From contig CAZQHK010000016.1 of the NCBI GenBank assembly GCA_964593455.1, forward strand, positions 37,064 to 101,063: a DNA stretch of 64,000 nt, in the 5' to 3' direction. The notes under the pieces are model-generated. The model saw only the letters and a program-made list of their open reading frames with translations, had not been told where the DNA came from and made no database searches. This document shows positions 50,551 through 59,521 of this stretch, piece after piece (the stretch's first letter is position 1; every line of letters begins with the position of its first letter). The position numbers were made by a program, and so were the translations under genes. Source of the stretch: CAZQHK01 sp964593455 (GTDB taxonomy: Bacteria > Muiribacteriota > CAYSPT01).

Positions 50551-52566
50551 GTGAACCGGAAAAGCGTTCGCCGGGTTCCGGTAACGGGCCTGGTCGCTTC
50601 CATTTTTGCTCTTATAGTGGCCGTTCTCTCGGGCTGCGTCTCCGACCGGATGCGCTCACTCTACACCACGATGGAAGGTACGGTGAAAGATTCGAGCGGC
50701 AGCCCCATTGAGAATGCGATAGTTTATGTCTATGGAGTAGAACCAAAACGAACGACCAACAGTGACGGAAAGTACCAGATTGCCTGGGTTTCTCTCGGGG
50801 TGGTTGAGGTGATCGCCGAGAAAGATGGATACAAGTCGGTAATAAAGAACACCAATGTGGAGCTCCACTCGAATACTAACGGTGTAGATTTTACGTTGAT
50901 TTCAGTGGAACTCAACGATCCGGAAATTATCAATGGTCGCGGTATCCGTTTGCAGTGGGAAAAAACAACCGATATCAAATTCGCCGCCTATGAGCTCTAC
51001 CGGTCGAGTTCTTCCGGTGCTTCTAAGAAAGACGTCCTGGTGGCCAGTATTACCGATAGTAACAAGCCATGGGCATTCGATTCCATTATCCTGGACGACG
51101 GTACGTATTATTACAAGGTGTTCGTTATTAACAAGAAAGGTGAATATTTCGCCTCCAATGAAGTATCCATCCAGGCCACGAACGTTCTGGCTGGTGAACT
51201 TCTGCGAGATACGACCTTTACGGAGGCGGGTTCACCGTACCTCATAACCGGTGATCTCACCATAGCCGAGGATGTCGTCCTGACCATCGAGCCGGGGGTC
51301 ACCATTCAATTCGCCGCAAATGACTCGCTCAGCTCCGGGGAAGATCCCTATTTGTGTGAGCTGTTAGTGGAAGGAGTCCTTAATGCTTCCGGGAAGTCCG
51401 ACTCCCCGATAACCTTTACCTCGTCTTCCGCCAACCCGGTATACGGAGACTGGTACGGGATTGTGTTCAGGGACAAAAGCGACGACGCGCGATGTCTCAT
51501 CGACGAGGCAATCATCAAGTACGCTCGGATTGGCGTCAAGTCGGTGCTTTCCTCCCCGCGGGTGCGTGATAGCTCCTTCAGCGAATGTTTTGATGGCGTG
51601 CAGTCCCAATCAAGTTCGACCATCGAAGTCACCGGCTGTTCATTTGAGAACATTATCTCCTGGGCTTTCATCGCTACCGGGTCATCGCCGTTGTTCAAGA
51701 ACAACAAGGTGAGTGGTTGCCGGAATGGAGTGAGGATTCTGGATGCGGCTGAGGCCAAGATCGAGAACAGTATTATCGAGAACAGTTTGACCGGAATCGG
51801 GGTGTATCTTCAGAACTGTTCGCCGCAGGTATTAGATAACCAGATCGCCGGCAATGATTTTGGAATACTGTGCCGAGATGTCACGTCGGGCCGAATCAAC
51901 AACAACCAGATCAAAGATAGCGTGACCGAGAATGTCCGGCTGGAGAGTTCGACCATCGAGGTATCCTCCAACCAGATAAAAGGCAGCCAGGTCGGGATAC
52001 GGATTTCCGGCGGCGCTGCTACCGTGGAGAAAAATTTCATCGAGGAGAACGATTCCGGCCTGGTGTTGGAAAAGGAGTGTCTGGCGACAGTAAAAAACAA
52101 CTGGATTCGCCAGAACAAAACGTTCGGTGTGGAGATAGACGAGTCGGCTCCGGTCATCACCTACAACGAGATCAACTCAACTTCTGACGGTGACGCCCTG
52201 GGTGACGGAATCCGCTGTCGGAACGACTCGGCGCCCCTCATCAACTGGAACGTCATCTCTTCGAACAACCGCAACGGCATTATGAGTTTTGACTCCGATC
52301 CGGCGATCACCTATTGCAATATCCAGAACAACGGATTATACGCTGTGGAAGGCGGCGGCGTACTGGGCAGCGGCGCTAATCAGGGACGCAACTACCTGGC
52401 CGGCAATAACGGTGCGGATGAAGAAGTGGTTGACTCCACTATCGGCGGTATTGCCGATGGCACCAACGATTGGAATTCTACGGCGCCCATTCCCCAGTAT
52501 CTTCAAGTGGACGCGGTCTTGAGCGCGGCCACCAGTGCGGTATCAGGTACCGGGCCTCAGAATTAG
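50551..52566 (+). CDS. Large lipoprotein with right-handed beta-helix
   Basis: About 671 residues. The signal peptide ends in lipobox LSGC. Then follow a CarboxypepD_reg domain (MEGTVKDSSGSPIENAIVYV), a fibronectin-III-like segment (IRLQWEKTTDIKFAAYELYR) and from about residue 235 a parallel beta-helix of NosD type. The helix has repeating units such as NNQIKDSVTENVRLESSTIE and VEKNFIEENDSGLVLEKECL with regular Asn/Ile/Gly spacing. The early LTIAEDVVLTIEPGVTIQF is the usual cap. This is a surface or periplasmic carbohydrate-binding or lyase-like protein; no catalytic residues are evident. GTG 50551 is set by AGAGGAG 7 bases upstream; an earlier frame start inside the previous gene is unlikely. 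Confidence 0.8.
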   Translation: MNRKSVRRVPVTGLVASIFALIVAVLSGCVSDRMRSLYTTMEGTVKDSSGSPIENAIVYVYGVEPKRTTNSDGKYQIAWVSLGVVEVIAEKDGYKSVIKNTNVELHSNTNGVDFTLISVELNDPEIINGRGIRLQWEKTTDIKFAAYELYRSSSSGASKKDVLVASITDSNKPWAFDSIILDDGTYYYKVFVINKKGEYFASNEVSIQATNVLAGELLRDTTFTEAGSPYLITGDLTIAEDVVLTIEPGVTIQFAANDSLSSGEDPYLCELLVEGVLNASGKSDSPITFTSSSANPVYGDWYGIVFRDKSDDARCLIDEAIIKYARIGVKSVLSSPRVRDSSFSECFDGVQSQSSSTIEVTGCSFENIISWAFIATGSSPLFKNNKVSGCRNGVRILDAAEAKIENSIIENSLTGIGVYLQNCSPQVLDNQIAGNDFGILCRDVTSGRINNNQIKDSVTENVRLESSTIEVSSNQIKGSQVGIRISGGAATVEKNFIEENDSGLVLEKECLATVKNNWIRQNKTFGVEIDESAPVITYNEINSTSDGDALGDGIRCRNDSAPLINWNVISSNNRNGIMSFDSDPAITYCNIQNNGLYAVEGGGVLGSGANQGRNYLAGNNGADEEVVDSTIGGIADGTNDWNSTAPIPQYLQVDAVLSAATSAVSGTGPQN

Positions 52567-52654
52567 CCGGCGAATTCACGCTACGTTCCATACTTCCTGC
52601 CAGAAAGCTTACTGAGACGTACTTTACTGCCAAGTACAATTTTTGTTTTAAACA

Positions 52655-52663
52655 TGGTACACT
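52655..52663 (+). promoter_or_regulatory. Extended -10 promoter before the second tail-anchored paralogue
   Basis: TGGTACACT, 37 bases before ATG 52701; no clear -35. Confidence 0.4.
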
Positions 52664-52700
52664 TTCATAGGAAAATACTTTATACGGGGTCATCCTTATT

Positions 52701-53894
52701 ATGAGTTCTAACGACTCGTTCATGTTCATTATCAAGGCCAGGTTCGAGGAGCGGAAGCGGAGTCTTCTGGGATTTCTGATCATTATCGGAGATTCAAGTA
52801 AGCAGAGGGTTTACAAATGTGTCGCCCTGGTCAAATATTTCACGGAAAAGTTTTACCAGAAAATCGACATGCTGGGAACCTGGGAGGATTTCCTCGATCT
52901 CCTCCAGGTGGAGCAGGAGAAGGTGAACGAGCTGTTCCTGACGGATTTTACCAAGAAGCTCGAGACACAGTTCGAGGCGTATTCTTTGGAGCGGGTCGAC
53001 AGGCTGGTGGGAATTATCGGTGATGATGCCAATATCGAGCTGAAAGCTGTTTTGTTGAACGAGTTGCTCATGGAGGATCTCACCACCATTTTCCCTGCCA
53101 GTGACCTGTCCGTGGAAATCCTCAGTGAGGTGGCTTTCAACAAGAGCAAGAAAAAGAAGTCAAGATCGGCTTTGCCTGAACGAGAAGATGTGAGTGGAGA
53201 AACGCCGATCGGGGATCAGACCGACGACGTGAAAAAGGAAGAGGAACAAGCCGAACAGGAGCGTGTTGAAGACCCCGGCGATGCCGGTCCGGAAACCGAG
53301 GCTGATGACCATAAAAAAGAGCTCAGTGAACCGGTTGAAACAGAAGCCGAGGAGGATGAGACAGACGGAACTCAAGAAGAAAAGGTAGCGGATTCGGAAC
53401 AGGAAGAGGAACAGCCTGATGAGCCGCCTGATACCGGGAACACCGTGAAGCCAGATGAACCTGCCTGGCCGGACGAAGCGGCTGAGCCAGATTCGGAAGA
53501 AAAGGAAGAGGAGGTTTCCGCTGCCAGCCAGGTCGAACTGGTTGTTGATCCCGTGGATGGATTGGCGGCCGGGGAACTGAGGATCAACGATACTGTCATA
53601 GCTTCCCGGGCAAGCGGTTTCAAGTCATCGGCCAGAGTCGTTTCTATCGGCCGTAGAAAGAAGGATCCGAACTCCCTGGTGATAGGAGTATTGCTCATCG
53701 GTGATGTCCAAGGACAGGCGGTCGTATCCACAAATACCATGGTCAAGGTTGTACGGATCCGCCAGAAGAAGAAAAAGTCGAAGAAACTGGGCGATCTGGT
53801 GTTCAATTCCGCTTTGGGAATAGCGATTTTAGGCATCTTGTACATATTGATAAAATATGCCGCTGAACTACTCGGGATAGTTATCAACAAGTAA
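52701..53894 (+). CDS. Tail-anchored unknown protein, paralogue of the dcw-cluster protein at 1614-2516
   Basis: 397 residues with the same plan as the protein between mraY and murD: an N-terminal domain (about 1-145; VYKCVALVKYFTEKFYQKID against VYKCAAVVNFFSESFTQKFS), a linker, a C-terminal beta domain (VDPVDGLAAGELRINDTVIA against IDPVNGVPAWQLKVGDEIDI) and a final membrane helix (about 372-394). The linker here is about 120 residues, strongly acidic and Pro/Glu/Asp-rich, compared with about 35 in the paralogue. The beta domain ends in a basic stretch (RQKKKKSKKLG) just before the helix, consistent with the body being cytoplasmic. Function unknown; no neighbour gives a clear hint. Confidence 0.75.
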   Translation: MSSNDSFMFIIKARFEERKRSLLGFLIIIGDSSKQRVYKCVALVKYFTEKFYQKIDMLGTWEDFLDLLQVEQEKVNELFLTDFTKKLETQFEAYSLERVDRLVGIIGDDANIELKAVLLNELLMEDLTTIFPASDLSVEILSEVAFNKSKKKKSRSALPEREDVSGETPIGDQTDDVKKEEEQAEQERVEDPGDAGPETEADDHKKELSEPVETEAEEDETDGTQEEKVADSEQEEEQPDEPPDTGNTVKPDEPAWPDEAAEPDSEEKEEEVSAASQVELVVDPVDGLAAGELRINDTVIASRASGFKSSARVVSIGRRKKDPNSLVIGVLLIGDVQGQAVVSTNTMVKVVRIRQKKKKSKKLGDLVFNSALGIAILGILYILIKYAAELLGIVINK

Positions 53895-53943
53895 ACCGGA
53901 AACTGCTATTTCAAAAATATCCACAACTGCTGTGTTACTCTCG

Positions 53944-54720
53944 TTAAGCTGATATTCCGGTAGTGACTTCAAGCCGGTTCTTCAACGCGTATCCTGCCCG
54001 TCTCAAAAACGTGTTCCAACTGCCGCGGTAACCATTCGGCCGGATGAGTTCCAGGGTGAAGAAACCGTTGTATCCCACCGCATTCATGACCGCTAACACC
54101 TCCGGCCAGTTAATGCTGCCGCCGCCGGGCGGCATGTGGGCGTCATGCTGTTTCTTATTATCTGAAATGTGAGTGGTGATAATGTTTCCTCCGGCCTGCC
54201 AGATGAACTCGGTAATGTTGGTCCAGAGATGAGCGTGGGAGGTATCCAGGCAGATACCGACTCCCATCTTTCCGTATTTCTTGGCAAGTTTTACCAGGTT
54301 ATTCAGATCGCCGCCGATATAATTGGGAGTGATGTTCTCCAGGGCTACTTTAACTCCCAGCCTGTCGGCCACAGGCAGAATTTCGTTGAGAGTTTTCTGG
54401 AGTTGGATAAGCAGTTGTTCTGCTTCGTGAGGCGTGTTGGCTGCATGGCCCGAGGTATGCATCACTACGATAAGGCAGCCGATAGTAGCGGCTGCCTGCA
54501 GGGCTTGCTTCATCAGCCATACCGCGTATCCCCGCTCTCGCTCGCCGGTAGCCGCTATATCGATATTCCGGCCAAAAGGTGCGTGAAAAGAGACCGGTAC
54601 CAGGGCACGCGAGGTTAACTCATTTTTGACCCGGTCCACACTCTCTGCGTTATCGCACAGGAAGTGATTTTCTTTGGCAAAAATCTCCACGTGTTTGTAG
54701 CCGGCGGTGTGAATAAGCTC
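53944..54720 (-). CDS. Sugar phosphate isomerase/epimerase (AP-endonuclease-2 family TIM barrel), partial
   Basis: About 258 C-terminal residues before the assembly gap. TIM-barrel blocks with metal ligands are IVVMHTSGH (His), VALENITPNYIGGD (Glu), GICLDTSHAH (Asp, His), ITTHISDNKKQHDAHMPPGG (His, Asp) and GFFTLEL (Glu), the set found in xylose-isomerase-like/endonuclease IV-fold sugar epimerases. The gene starts inside or beyond the N-run. After the gap the minus strand reads KIVLSLSSALPRH, which could be its first beta strand if the frame agrees. Substrate unknown. Confidence 0.85.
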   Translation of the reverse strand, partial: ELIHTAGYKHVEIFAKENHFLCDNAESVDRVKNELTSRALVPVSFHAPFGRNIDIAATGERERGYAVWLMKQALQAAATIGCLIVVMHTSGHAANTPHEAEQLLIQLQKTLNEILPVADRLGVKVALENITPNYIGGDLNNLVKLAKKYGKMGVGICLDTSHAHLWTNITEFIWQAGGNIITTHISDNKKQHDAHMPPGGGSINWPEVLAVMNAVGYNGFFTLELIRPNGYRGSWNTFLRRAGYALKNRLEVTTGISA

Positions 54721-54820
54721 NNNNNNNNNNNNNNNNNNNNNNNNNNNNNNNNNNNNNNNNNNNNNNNNNNNNNNNNNNNNNNNNNNNNNNNNNNNNNNNN
54801 NNNNNNNNNNNNNNNNNNNN
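54721..54820. other. Assembly gap (100 N)
   Basis: A run of exactly 100 N, a conventional scaffold-gap length, inside the isomerase gene. The true missing length is unknown. Confidence 0.99.
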
Positions 54821-54998
54821 ATGTCTGGGTAGAGCACTTGATAAACTCAAAACAATTTTAGCACAATTTGCTTCCACGATCAATAGTCACGGGACTTTAA
54901 AGCACTTACACATTGTTAAGAACACGCTTGGATAGCAGGTCGGATAGCCAACTTGACACGGGAATTCTTTCAGGGACTTTTCCAGACCCATTTTAAAC

Positions 54999-55028
54999 TT
55001 GTGTGTGATATTAATTACATTGTACTAT
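54999..55028 (+). promoter_or_regulatory. Possible promoter of the OB-fold/permease/YdjM operon
   Basis: TTGTGT (54999-55004), 18-bp spacer, TACTAT (55023-55028). The first gene starts 132 bases later, so a leader would be present. Otherwise the 340-bp stretch 54821-55160 shows no supported gene. Confidence 0.35.
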
Positions 55029-55160
55029 AGGACAAGCAGATATTGTTTCCCGTATTCGTTTGACGGTCCGCTCAGAGATAGGTTTCGTCAACGCGTCAGG
55101 CAGGACCGTGTTTTTCGCATTATTTGCCACTAATATGCACGAGAATGGAAGGGAAGTGAA

Positions 55161-56459
55161 ATGATGTCGAAAGAGAAGGCGCCGCCACCAGATGGGCCAG
55201 AGGAAGAGCAGCAAGTTGAGATGAAAGAGGAGGAAACCGGGCAAACCGCCGGCAGCAAACCTGCCTTACCCGAATCGAAGGTGTTGCCCGACGACGCGTA
55301 TTGTCCGAGTTGCGGCCGTTTTGTCGGGGCGTATGAACGCTGCCCGTACTGTCAGGCGACCATGACCACCCGTATGGGAGTGAAAATTGTCCGGCGGTTG
55401 GCGGTTGCCGGGGCGATCATCGGTCTGATCATGCTCTGGTTTGCGGCCCGGGCCAAGGTGCCGCCCGAGATCAATATCGGATCCATCGACGTCAACAACA
55501 ATATGGCTCTGGTGCGGGTCACCGGACGAGTGGTCGGCCTGAGACTGGTGACGGAGAAGAACACCTTCTCGTTGACCATCGATGACGGGTCCGGCCGGAT
55601 GTCCCTGAGTGCGTTTGACAAACTGAAAGCTTTTCAAGAACACCTGGGCGATGATTTCCCGCAGGTCGGCGATATCGTCTCCGCGGTCGGCAACCTGAGT
55701 ATCACCGAGAAGTGGGGCGCCTCCATGTTTCTCTCCATGCCCCGGCGCCTGGAGATGAAAGAGAGGTTCACCCCGCCTGTACGCACCATCGAGGCTATCA
55801 GCCAGGACGATATAGGGTCCGTGGTGGAAGTTACCGCCCACGTGGTGGATGTGCGCCAGTTCCCACCCGGAAAACCCATTGCCCGGTCAATCAAGATCAG
55901 GGATAACACAGGAAACATGGACCTGACGGTGTTTAACACCGATTATGAGAAAATCCCGGATGAAACTACGATGACCCGGTTGATCAAGCCCGGCAGTAAG
56001 TTCACCATGCAGGTGCAGGTGGGCGACTACAAGGGCCGATTGCAACTCAAACTCCGGAACATCGGCAGCCCGGCCAGTCTGAGATATGGCGGGGAAGTGG
56101 AATTGGGACCGGTGGAGCAGGTGTCCCGGCCGACCGGGAAGAGTTCGGCCGAATTTCTATCCATTTCCCAGGTCACCAAAGAGATGCTTGACCAGAAGGT
56201 CGTAGTGGAAGGGAAAGTGGAGTCGGTCAAGACCTTCCAGCCGGGAGCCAATGTCAAGTTGGTCGATTCTTCCGGCACGATTACCATCTGGTTGAAGACC
56301 GCCATCATCAAGTTCCATCCCGAAAAGGACCGGCTGCTGGTCAAAGGAACGGTGCTTCGGGTAGCCGGTATCGTTGGTGCCTTCAAGGACCAGCTACAGG
56401 TCCAGCCGGGATATCACACCGACGTACAGGTCAAGGACAGCGCCGGAAAGGGGGAATAA
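55161..56459 (+). CDS. Membrane protein with zinc ribbon and tandem OB-fold domains
   Basis: 432 residues. Residues 1-45 are charged and disordered. A four-Cys zinc ribbon follows (CPSCGRFVGAYERCPYC), then one membrane helix (about 80-97, LAVAGAIIGLIMLWFA). Three consecutive OB-fold-like units come next: about 110-200 (VRVTGRVVGLRLV, FSLTIDDGSGRMSL), 210-320 (VVEVTAHVVDVRQF, IKIRDNTGNMDLTVF) and 335-425 (VVVEGKVESVKTF, VKLVDSSGTITIWL). Each has the pattern 'V x G x V ... DxSG x ...', like tRNA-anticodon-type OB domains. With the helix between ribbon and OB domains, the OB part would be outside and the ribbon inside. Function unknown. The permease gene starts 2 bases after the stop. Confidence 0.7.
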   Translation: MMSKEKAPPPDGPEEEQQVEMKEEETGQTAGSKPALPESKVLPDDAYCPSCGRFVGAYERCPYCQATMTTRMGVKIVRRLAVAGAIIGLIMLWFAARAKVPPEINIGSIDVNNNMALVRVTGRVVGLRLVTEKNTFSLTIDDGSGRMSLSAFDKLKAFQEHLGDDFPQVGDIVSAVGNLSITEKWGASMFLSMPRRLEMKERFTPPVRTIEAISQDDIGSVVEVTAHVVDVRQFPPGKPIARSIKIRDNTGNMDLTVFNTDYEKIPDETTMTRLIKPGSKFTMQVQVGDYKGRLQLKLRNIGSPASLRYGGEVELGPVEQVSRPTGKSSAEFLSISQVTKEMLDQKVVVEGKVESVKTFQPGANVKLVDSSGTITIWLKTAIIKFHPEKDRLLVKGTVLRVAGIVGAFKDQLQVQPGYHTDVQVKDSAGKGE

Positions 56460-56461
56460 AG

Positions 56462-57793
56462 GTGAGCCTGTTTACCATAACGCTGGGGGCGACGCTGGTC
56501 GGTACCCTGACCGGAGGGATTTGCTCGTTGATGCCCTCGCTCCATATCTACAATGTAGCCGGGATTGCCTTGCTGCTCTGGACATTTCTCGGCGACAAGA
56601 TGCCCTTCGCGGCCATCGGTCCCTTCTTTATTTCCATGATTGTCGCGTTTTCGTTTTTAAACGCCATTCCCATGACCTACTTCGGCGCCCCGGATGAGTC
56701 CGCCACGGTGACCATTCTGCCCGGCACCAAGTACTTGATGAACGGCAAGGGGCACGAAGCGGTAATGCTCTCCGGTATCGGGGGACTGTGTGGCGTGGCG
56801 CTGTTAGCGGCGCTGACACCGTTTTTCTTCTACATTTTCCCGTACATGCATTCGATTATGAGTGTGCACATGCATTGGATACTGGGACTGGTCATGGTCT
56901 ACATGCTCATGAGCGAATGGCCCAAAGGGTGCGGTCTCGGGCACTCGGTGTGGGAACGTCTCACCACCGCCTGGGCCAACCTGTTCGCCGGCATCATCAC
57001 GTTCGGGCTATCGGCGATACTGGGACTGATCATTACCAGCAAGAGCATCATCACCCACGAGATGGGATTCCAGAACATCATGCCGGTCTTCGTCGGCCTG
57101 TTTGCCATCCCGTCAATCATCCAGAGTTTGCTTTCCGAGCAGAAAGTACCCAAACAGCACGTCGGTACGACCGTTGAACTGGCCCGGGGAGAGCTTGGAA
57201 AATCAACCTTCGCCGGCGGGCTGGGAGGAATGCTGGCGGCGTATCTCCCGGCGGTGACCGCCGGGATAGGCGGTATCCTGGCCGGACACGCTACCGCCAG
57301 TCGCGGCGACCGGATTTTCATTATCGGCGGCGGTGTGGCCAAGGTTATCTACTACGTCGGAGCGTTCCTGTTTCTGTTTGTGCTCACGCCGCTTTCGCCT
57401 TTCGGGCTGGGAAAAGGCGGTCTGAATATCATCTTGAAACCGGTCTTTTCCCCGGAGGTAGGGGACTATGCCCTGATGCTGTCGGTGATTATCGTCAGTG
57501 GTTGCCTGTCGTTCCTGGTGCTTCTCAAGGCTTCCGGTTGGGTGGCCCGGATCATGCCTAAAGTGGACCTGCACCGATTATACTGGGGGGCCCTGGTGAT
57601 GATCCTGGCAATCGTCGGAGGACTGACGGGCGGGGCCGGCCTGTTCGTCCTGGCCGTGGCCTCATGTATTGGCACGATACCCGTCTTCTATCACTGCCGT
57701 CGAAGCAACTGCATGGCGGTTCTCCTGGTCCCTATCTGTCTTAACATGGCCGGGTACGGGGACACTATAACCCAGCTTCTGGGCCTGATTTGA
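56462..57793 (+). CDS. TctA/DUF112-like polytopic permease
   Basis: 443 residues with about eleven membrane segments. The N-terminal motif GTLTGGICSLMPSLHIYNVA corresponds to GLLTGLIPGIHPN of archaeal DUF112 proteins and the PG motif of TctA permeases. A second related turn is AAYLPAVTAGIGGILAG. The motif is altered (SLMPSLH), so the transported substrate may differ; no TctB or TctC-like partner is present. It starts at GTG 56462 and is followed after 15 bases by the YdjM-like gene, so the three genes form one operon. Confidence 0.7.
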   Translation: MSLFTITLGATLVGTLTGGICSLMPSLHIYNVAGIALLLWTFLGDKMPFAAIGPFFISMIVAFSFLNAIPMTYFGAPDESATVTILPGTKYLMNGKGHEAVMLSGIGGLCGVALLAALTPFFFYIFPYMHSIMSVHMHWILGLVMVYMLMSEWPKGCGLGHSVWERLTTAWANLFAGIITFGLSAILGLIITSKSIITHEMGFQNIMPVFVGLFAIPSIIQSLLSEQKVPKQHVGTTVELARGELGKSTFAGGLGGMLAAYLPAVTAGIGGILAGHATASRGDRIFIIGGGVAKVIYYVGAFLFLFVLTPLSPFGLGKGGLNIILKPVFSPEVGDYALMLSVIIVSGCLSFLVLLKASGWVARIMPKVDLHRLYWGALVMILAIVGGLTGGAGLFVLAVASCIGTIPVFYHCRRSNCMAVLLVPICLNMAGYGDTITQLLGLI

Positions 57794-57808
57794 GGGGAGG
57801 GTGAAACT

Positions 57809-58903
57809 ATGAAAGGATTAACACATTTCATGACCGGGGTAGCGCTTTCCTCGTTTCTTACACCGGCGGTGTCCATGGCCGCCAGCACCAGGCTGGGCAC
57901 TCCCGAGGCGGAGTCCTCATTCATTCTCCTGCTCGGGGGACTGTACGGGATCATGCCCGATACCATGGATTTCAAGTTGGGGCAGTTTTTTGCCGCGGCC
58001 GATGTGGAGGTGGACTGCGATCCGTCTAATCCCGACCCGCAGAAAATGGCCCGGCAGATAGGCGAAGCCATGGACGACGTTTACACCACCGGAGAGGAAC
58101 GGAAGGTCCAGCTTTTCCCCATGCAGTTGGCGTCTAATCTGTGGCGCCAGTATATGATCAAGTTCGATGGGGAAACCAATGAAGTCATCGTAGTACTCAA
58201 TGAAATAGTCTCCACTTCACAGGTTCCTTATCCGGGTACCGAGCCGAAGGAGAACCGGGTCGGCCGGTACAAGCTGGCCGGAAACCTCCTGGAGACGCAC
58301 GGCCGTCCGTCGATGGTAGACATCATGAGCGGCCCGCAGTTCGGGTTCAGAAAACAGGACGATTACGTGGTGGTGGAGTTTCTTCCCTGGCACCGTACCT
58401 GGAGCCACAGCTACGTGTTGGGTGCCGCCCTGGCACTCATTCCCATGCTCATCGCATTACTGGCCGGATGGCATCACTGGTACCTGTACGGACTGGCCGC
58501 CTTCCTGGGATTTGCCGGGCACCTGACCGAGGACCTCACCGGGCACATGGGCGGGTCTCTCATCTGGCCCTTTAAAACCAGGAGATATGACGGGTTCTGC
58601 CTGTTCCGGGCCAGTAACCCGCACGCCAACTTCAGCGTGGACTATGCCAGCGCGGTTATTACTCTCTTCAACCTGGACCGGTTCACAACGCGAGTAATCA
58701 CCATGCCTTGGGCCCTCTATTACTTCTGTTTCCTGGTGGTCCCCCTGTTTGTGTATTTCATGATCATCAAGCTCTACTCGGCTAAAGGAGACGATCCCAA
58801 GGCGGACGGGGCGGTCAAGGCCGAGGAAGCGCTCACCCTGTCCCGGAAGTTGGAGCTTCAGCGCGAAGAGATGCAGTTCGAGGACGAATCATTTGCGACG
58901 TAG
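57809..58903 (+). CDS. YdjM-like membrane protein (LexA-binding/metal-dependent hydrolase family) with insert
   Basis: 364 residues. The family His/Asp pattern is complete. It opens MKGLTHFMTGVALS. Then come LLGGLYGIMPDTMDF (PDxxD), LPWHRTWSHSYVLG (HRxxTHS) and FAGHLTEDLTGHMGGSLIWP (HxxxDxxT). These usually bind metal at the membrane. About 190 residues separate the first two motifs from HRTWSHS, compared with a short loop in YdjM itself, so a soluble domain is inserted. A final membrane helix and a charged tail follow. Last gene of the operon, ended by a strong terminator. Confidence 0.75.
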   Translation: MKGLTHFMTGVALSSFLTPAVSMAASTRLGTPEAESSFILLLGGLYGIMPDTMDFKLGQFFAAADVEVDCDPSNPDPQKMARQIGEAMDDVYTTGEERKVQLFPMQLASNLWRQYMIKFDGETNEVIVVLNEIVSTSQVPYPGTEPKENRVGRYKLAGNLLETHGRPSMVDIMSGPQFGFRKQDDYVVVEFLPWHRTWSHSYVLGAALALIPMLIALLAGWHHWYLYGLAAFLGFAGHLTEDLTGHMGGSLIWPFKTRRYDGFCLFRASNPHANFSVDYASAVITLFNLDRFTTRVITMPWALYYFCFLVVPLFVYFMIIKLYSAKGDDPKADGAVKAEEALTLSRKLELQREEMQFEDESFAT

Positions 58904-58907
58904 ATAG

Positions 58908-58947
58908 AAAAAGACCTGCCGGTACGTGAAGACCGGCAGGTCTTTTT
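58908..58947. terminator. Bidirectional terminator
   Basis: Perfect 16-bp stem AAAAAGACCTGCCGGT (58908-58923), 8-base loop, complement (58932-58947) ending in T-runs on both strands. It serves the operon ending at 58903 and the convergent minus-strand gene ending at 58980. Confidence 0.92.
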
Positions 58948-58979
58948 ATTTGGCTCCAAATTAGGGCGTAAAAAATTGA

Positions 58980-59345
58980 TTACATGTCATTCGTATCATC
59001 GCGGAGAATACGGTCGATCGAATCATTCCTGGTCTGGGTCTCTTTTTCAAACCAGTCGGCAAAGGAACCGACACCGCCTCCGAGCAGGTATCCGGCAGTG
59101 CCGCCTACGGCCAGGTAGATAGCTGCGGCACCCAGGGTTATGGGCCCTCCGAACATGGCCAGGACGGCAATTCCCAGACCGGCGCCCCCGAAAGTACCCC
59201 ATAATTTGCCCTTGGTCTTGCGTGTCATCTCGGCCTTGGCAGAGGTCTGGAACCCCGGTGCGACCAGCGTTCCCAGGAAAGCCAGTCCGACGAGTACGGC
59301 TAGAAATCTATGGCCGGTCCGGTGATAGGTCATTGTTGATACCAA
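58980..59345 (-). CDS. Small exported glycine-rich protein
   Basis: I do not recognise the family. About 121 residues: a signal peptide (FLAVLVGLAFLGTLVAPGF, cleavage near SAKAE), a basic stretch, then two hydrophobic, Gly/Ala-rich segments (GGAGLGIAVLAMFGG and AAAIYLAVGGTAGYLLGGG) like glycine-zipper helices, and an acidic tail (RILRDDTNDM). TTG 59345 is chosen because GAGGAG lies 6 bases upstream; ATG 59333 lacks a well-placed site. A TATACT -10 lies near 59395. Glycine-zipper proteins often insert in or line membranes. The gap 59346-59521 shows only a short GTCTCA/TGAGAC hairpin. Confidence 0.65.
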   Translation of the reverse strand: MVSTMTYHRTGHRFLAVLVGLAFLGTLVAPGFQTSAKAEMTRKTKGKLWGTFGGAGLGIAVLAMFGGPITLGAAAIYLAVGGTAGYLLGGGVGSFADWFEKETQTRNDSIDRILRDDTNDM

Positions 59346-59521
59346 GTAAATCTCCTCTTTTCGATACATAAAAAAACTTGCGTTCACAATCAGTATAGCC
59401 TAAAATCGATTGATTTGTTACAGAGATGTCTCATTTTCTGAGACGGATTATTTCCAGCGCCGATGACCTCGTCACCCTCTGAGGTTGTAGAATGACAGAC
59501 CATATACAGAGAAGCAGGAAG

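Noticed and set aside
54838..54883. A separate small gene right of the assembly gap
   Set aside because: The short open frames run into N bases and are best explained as the missing start of the isomerase gene or chance.
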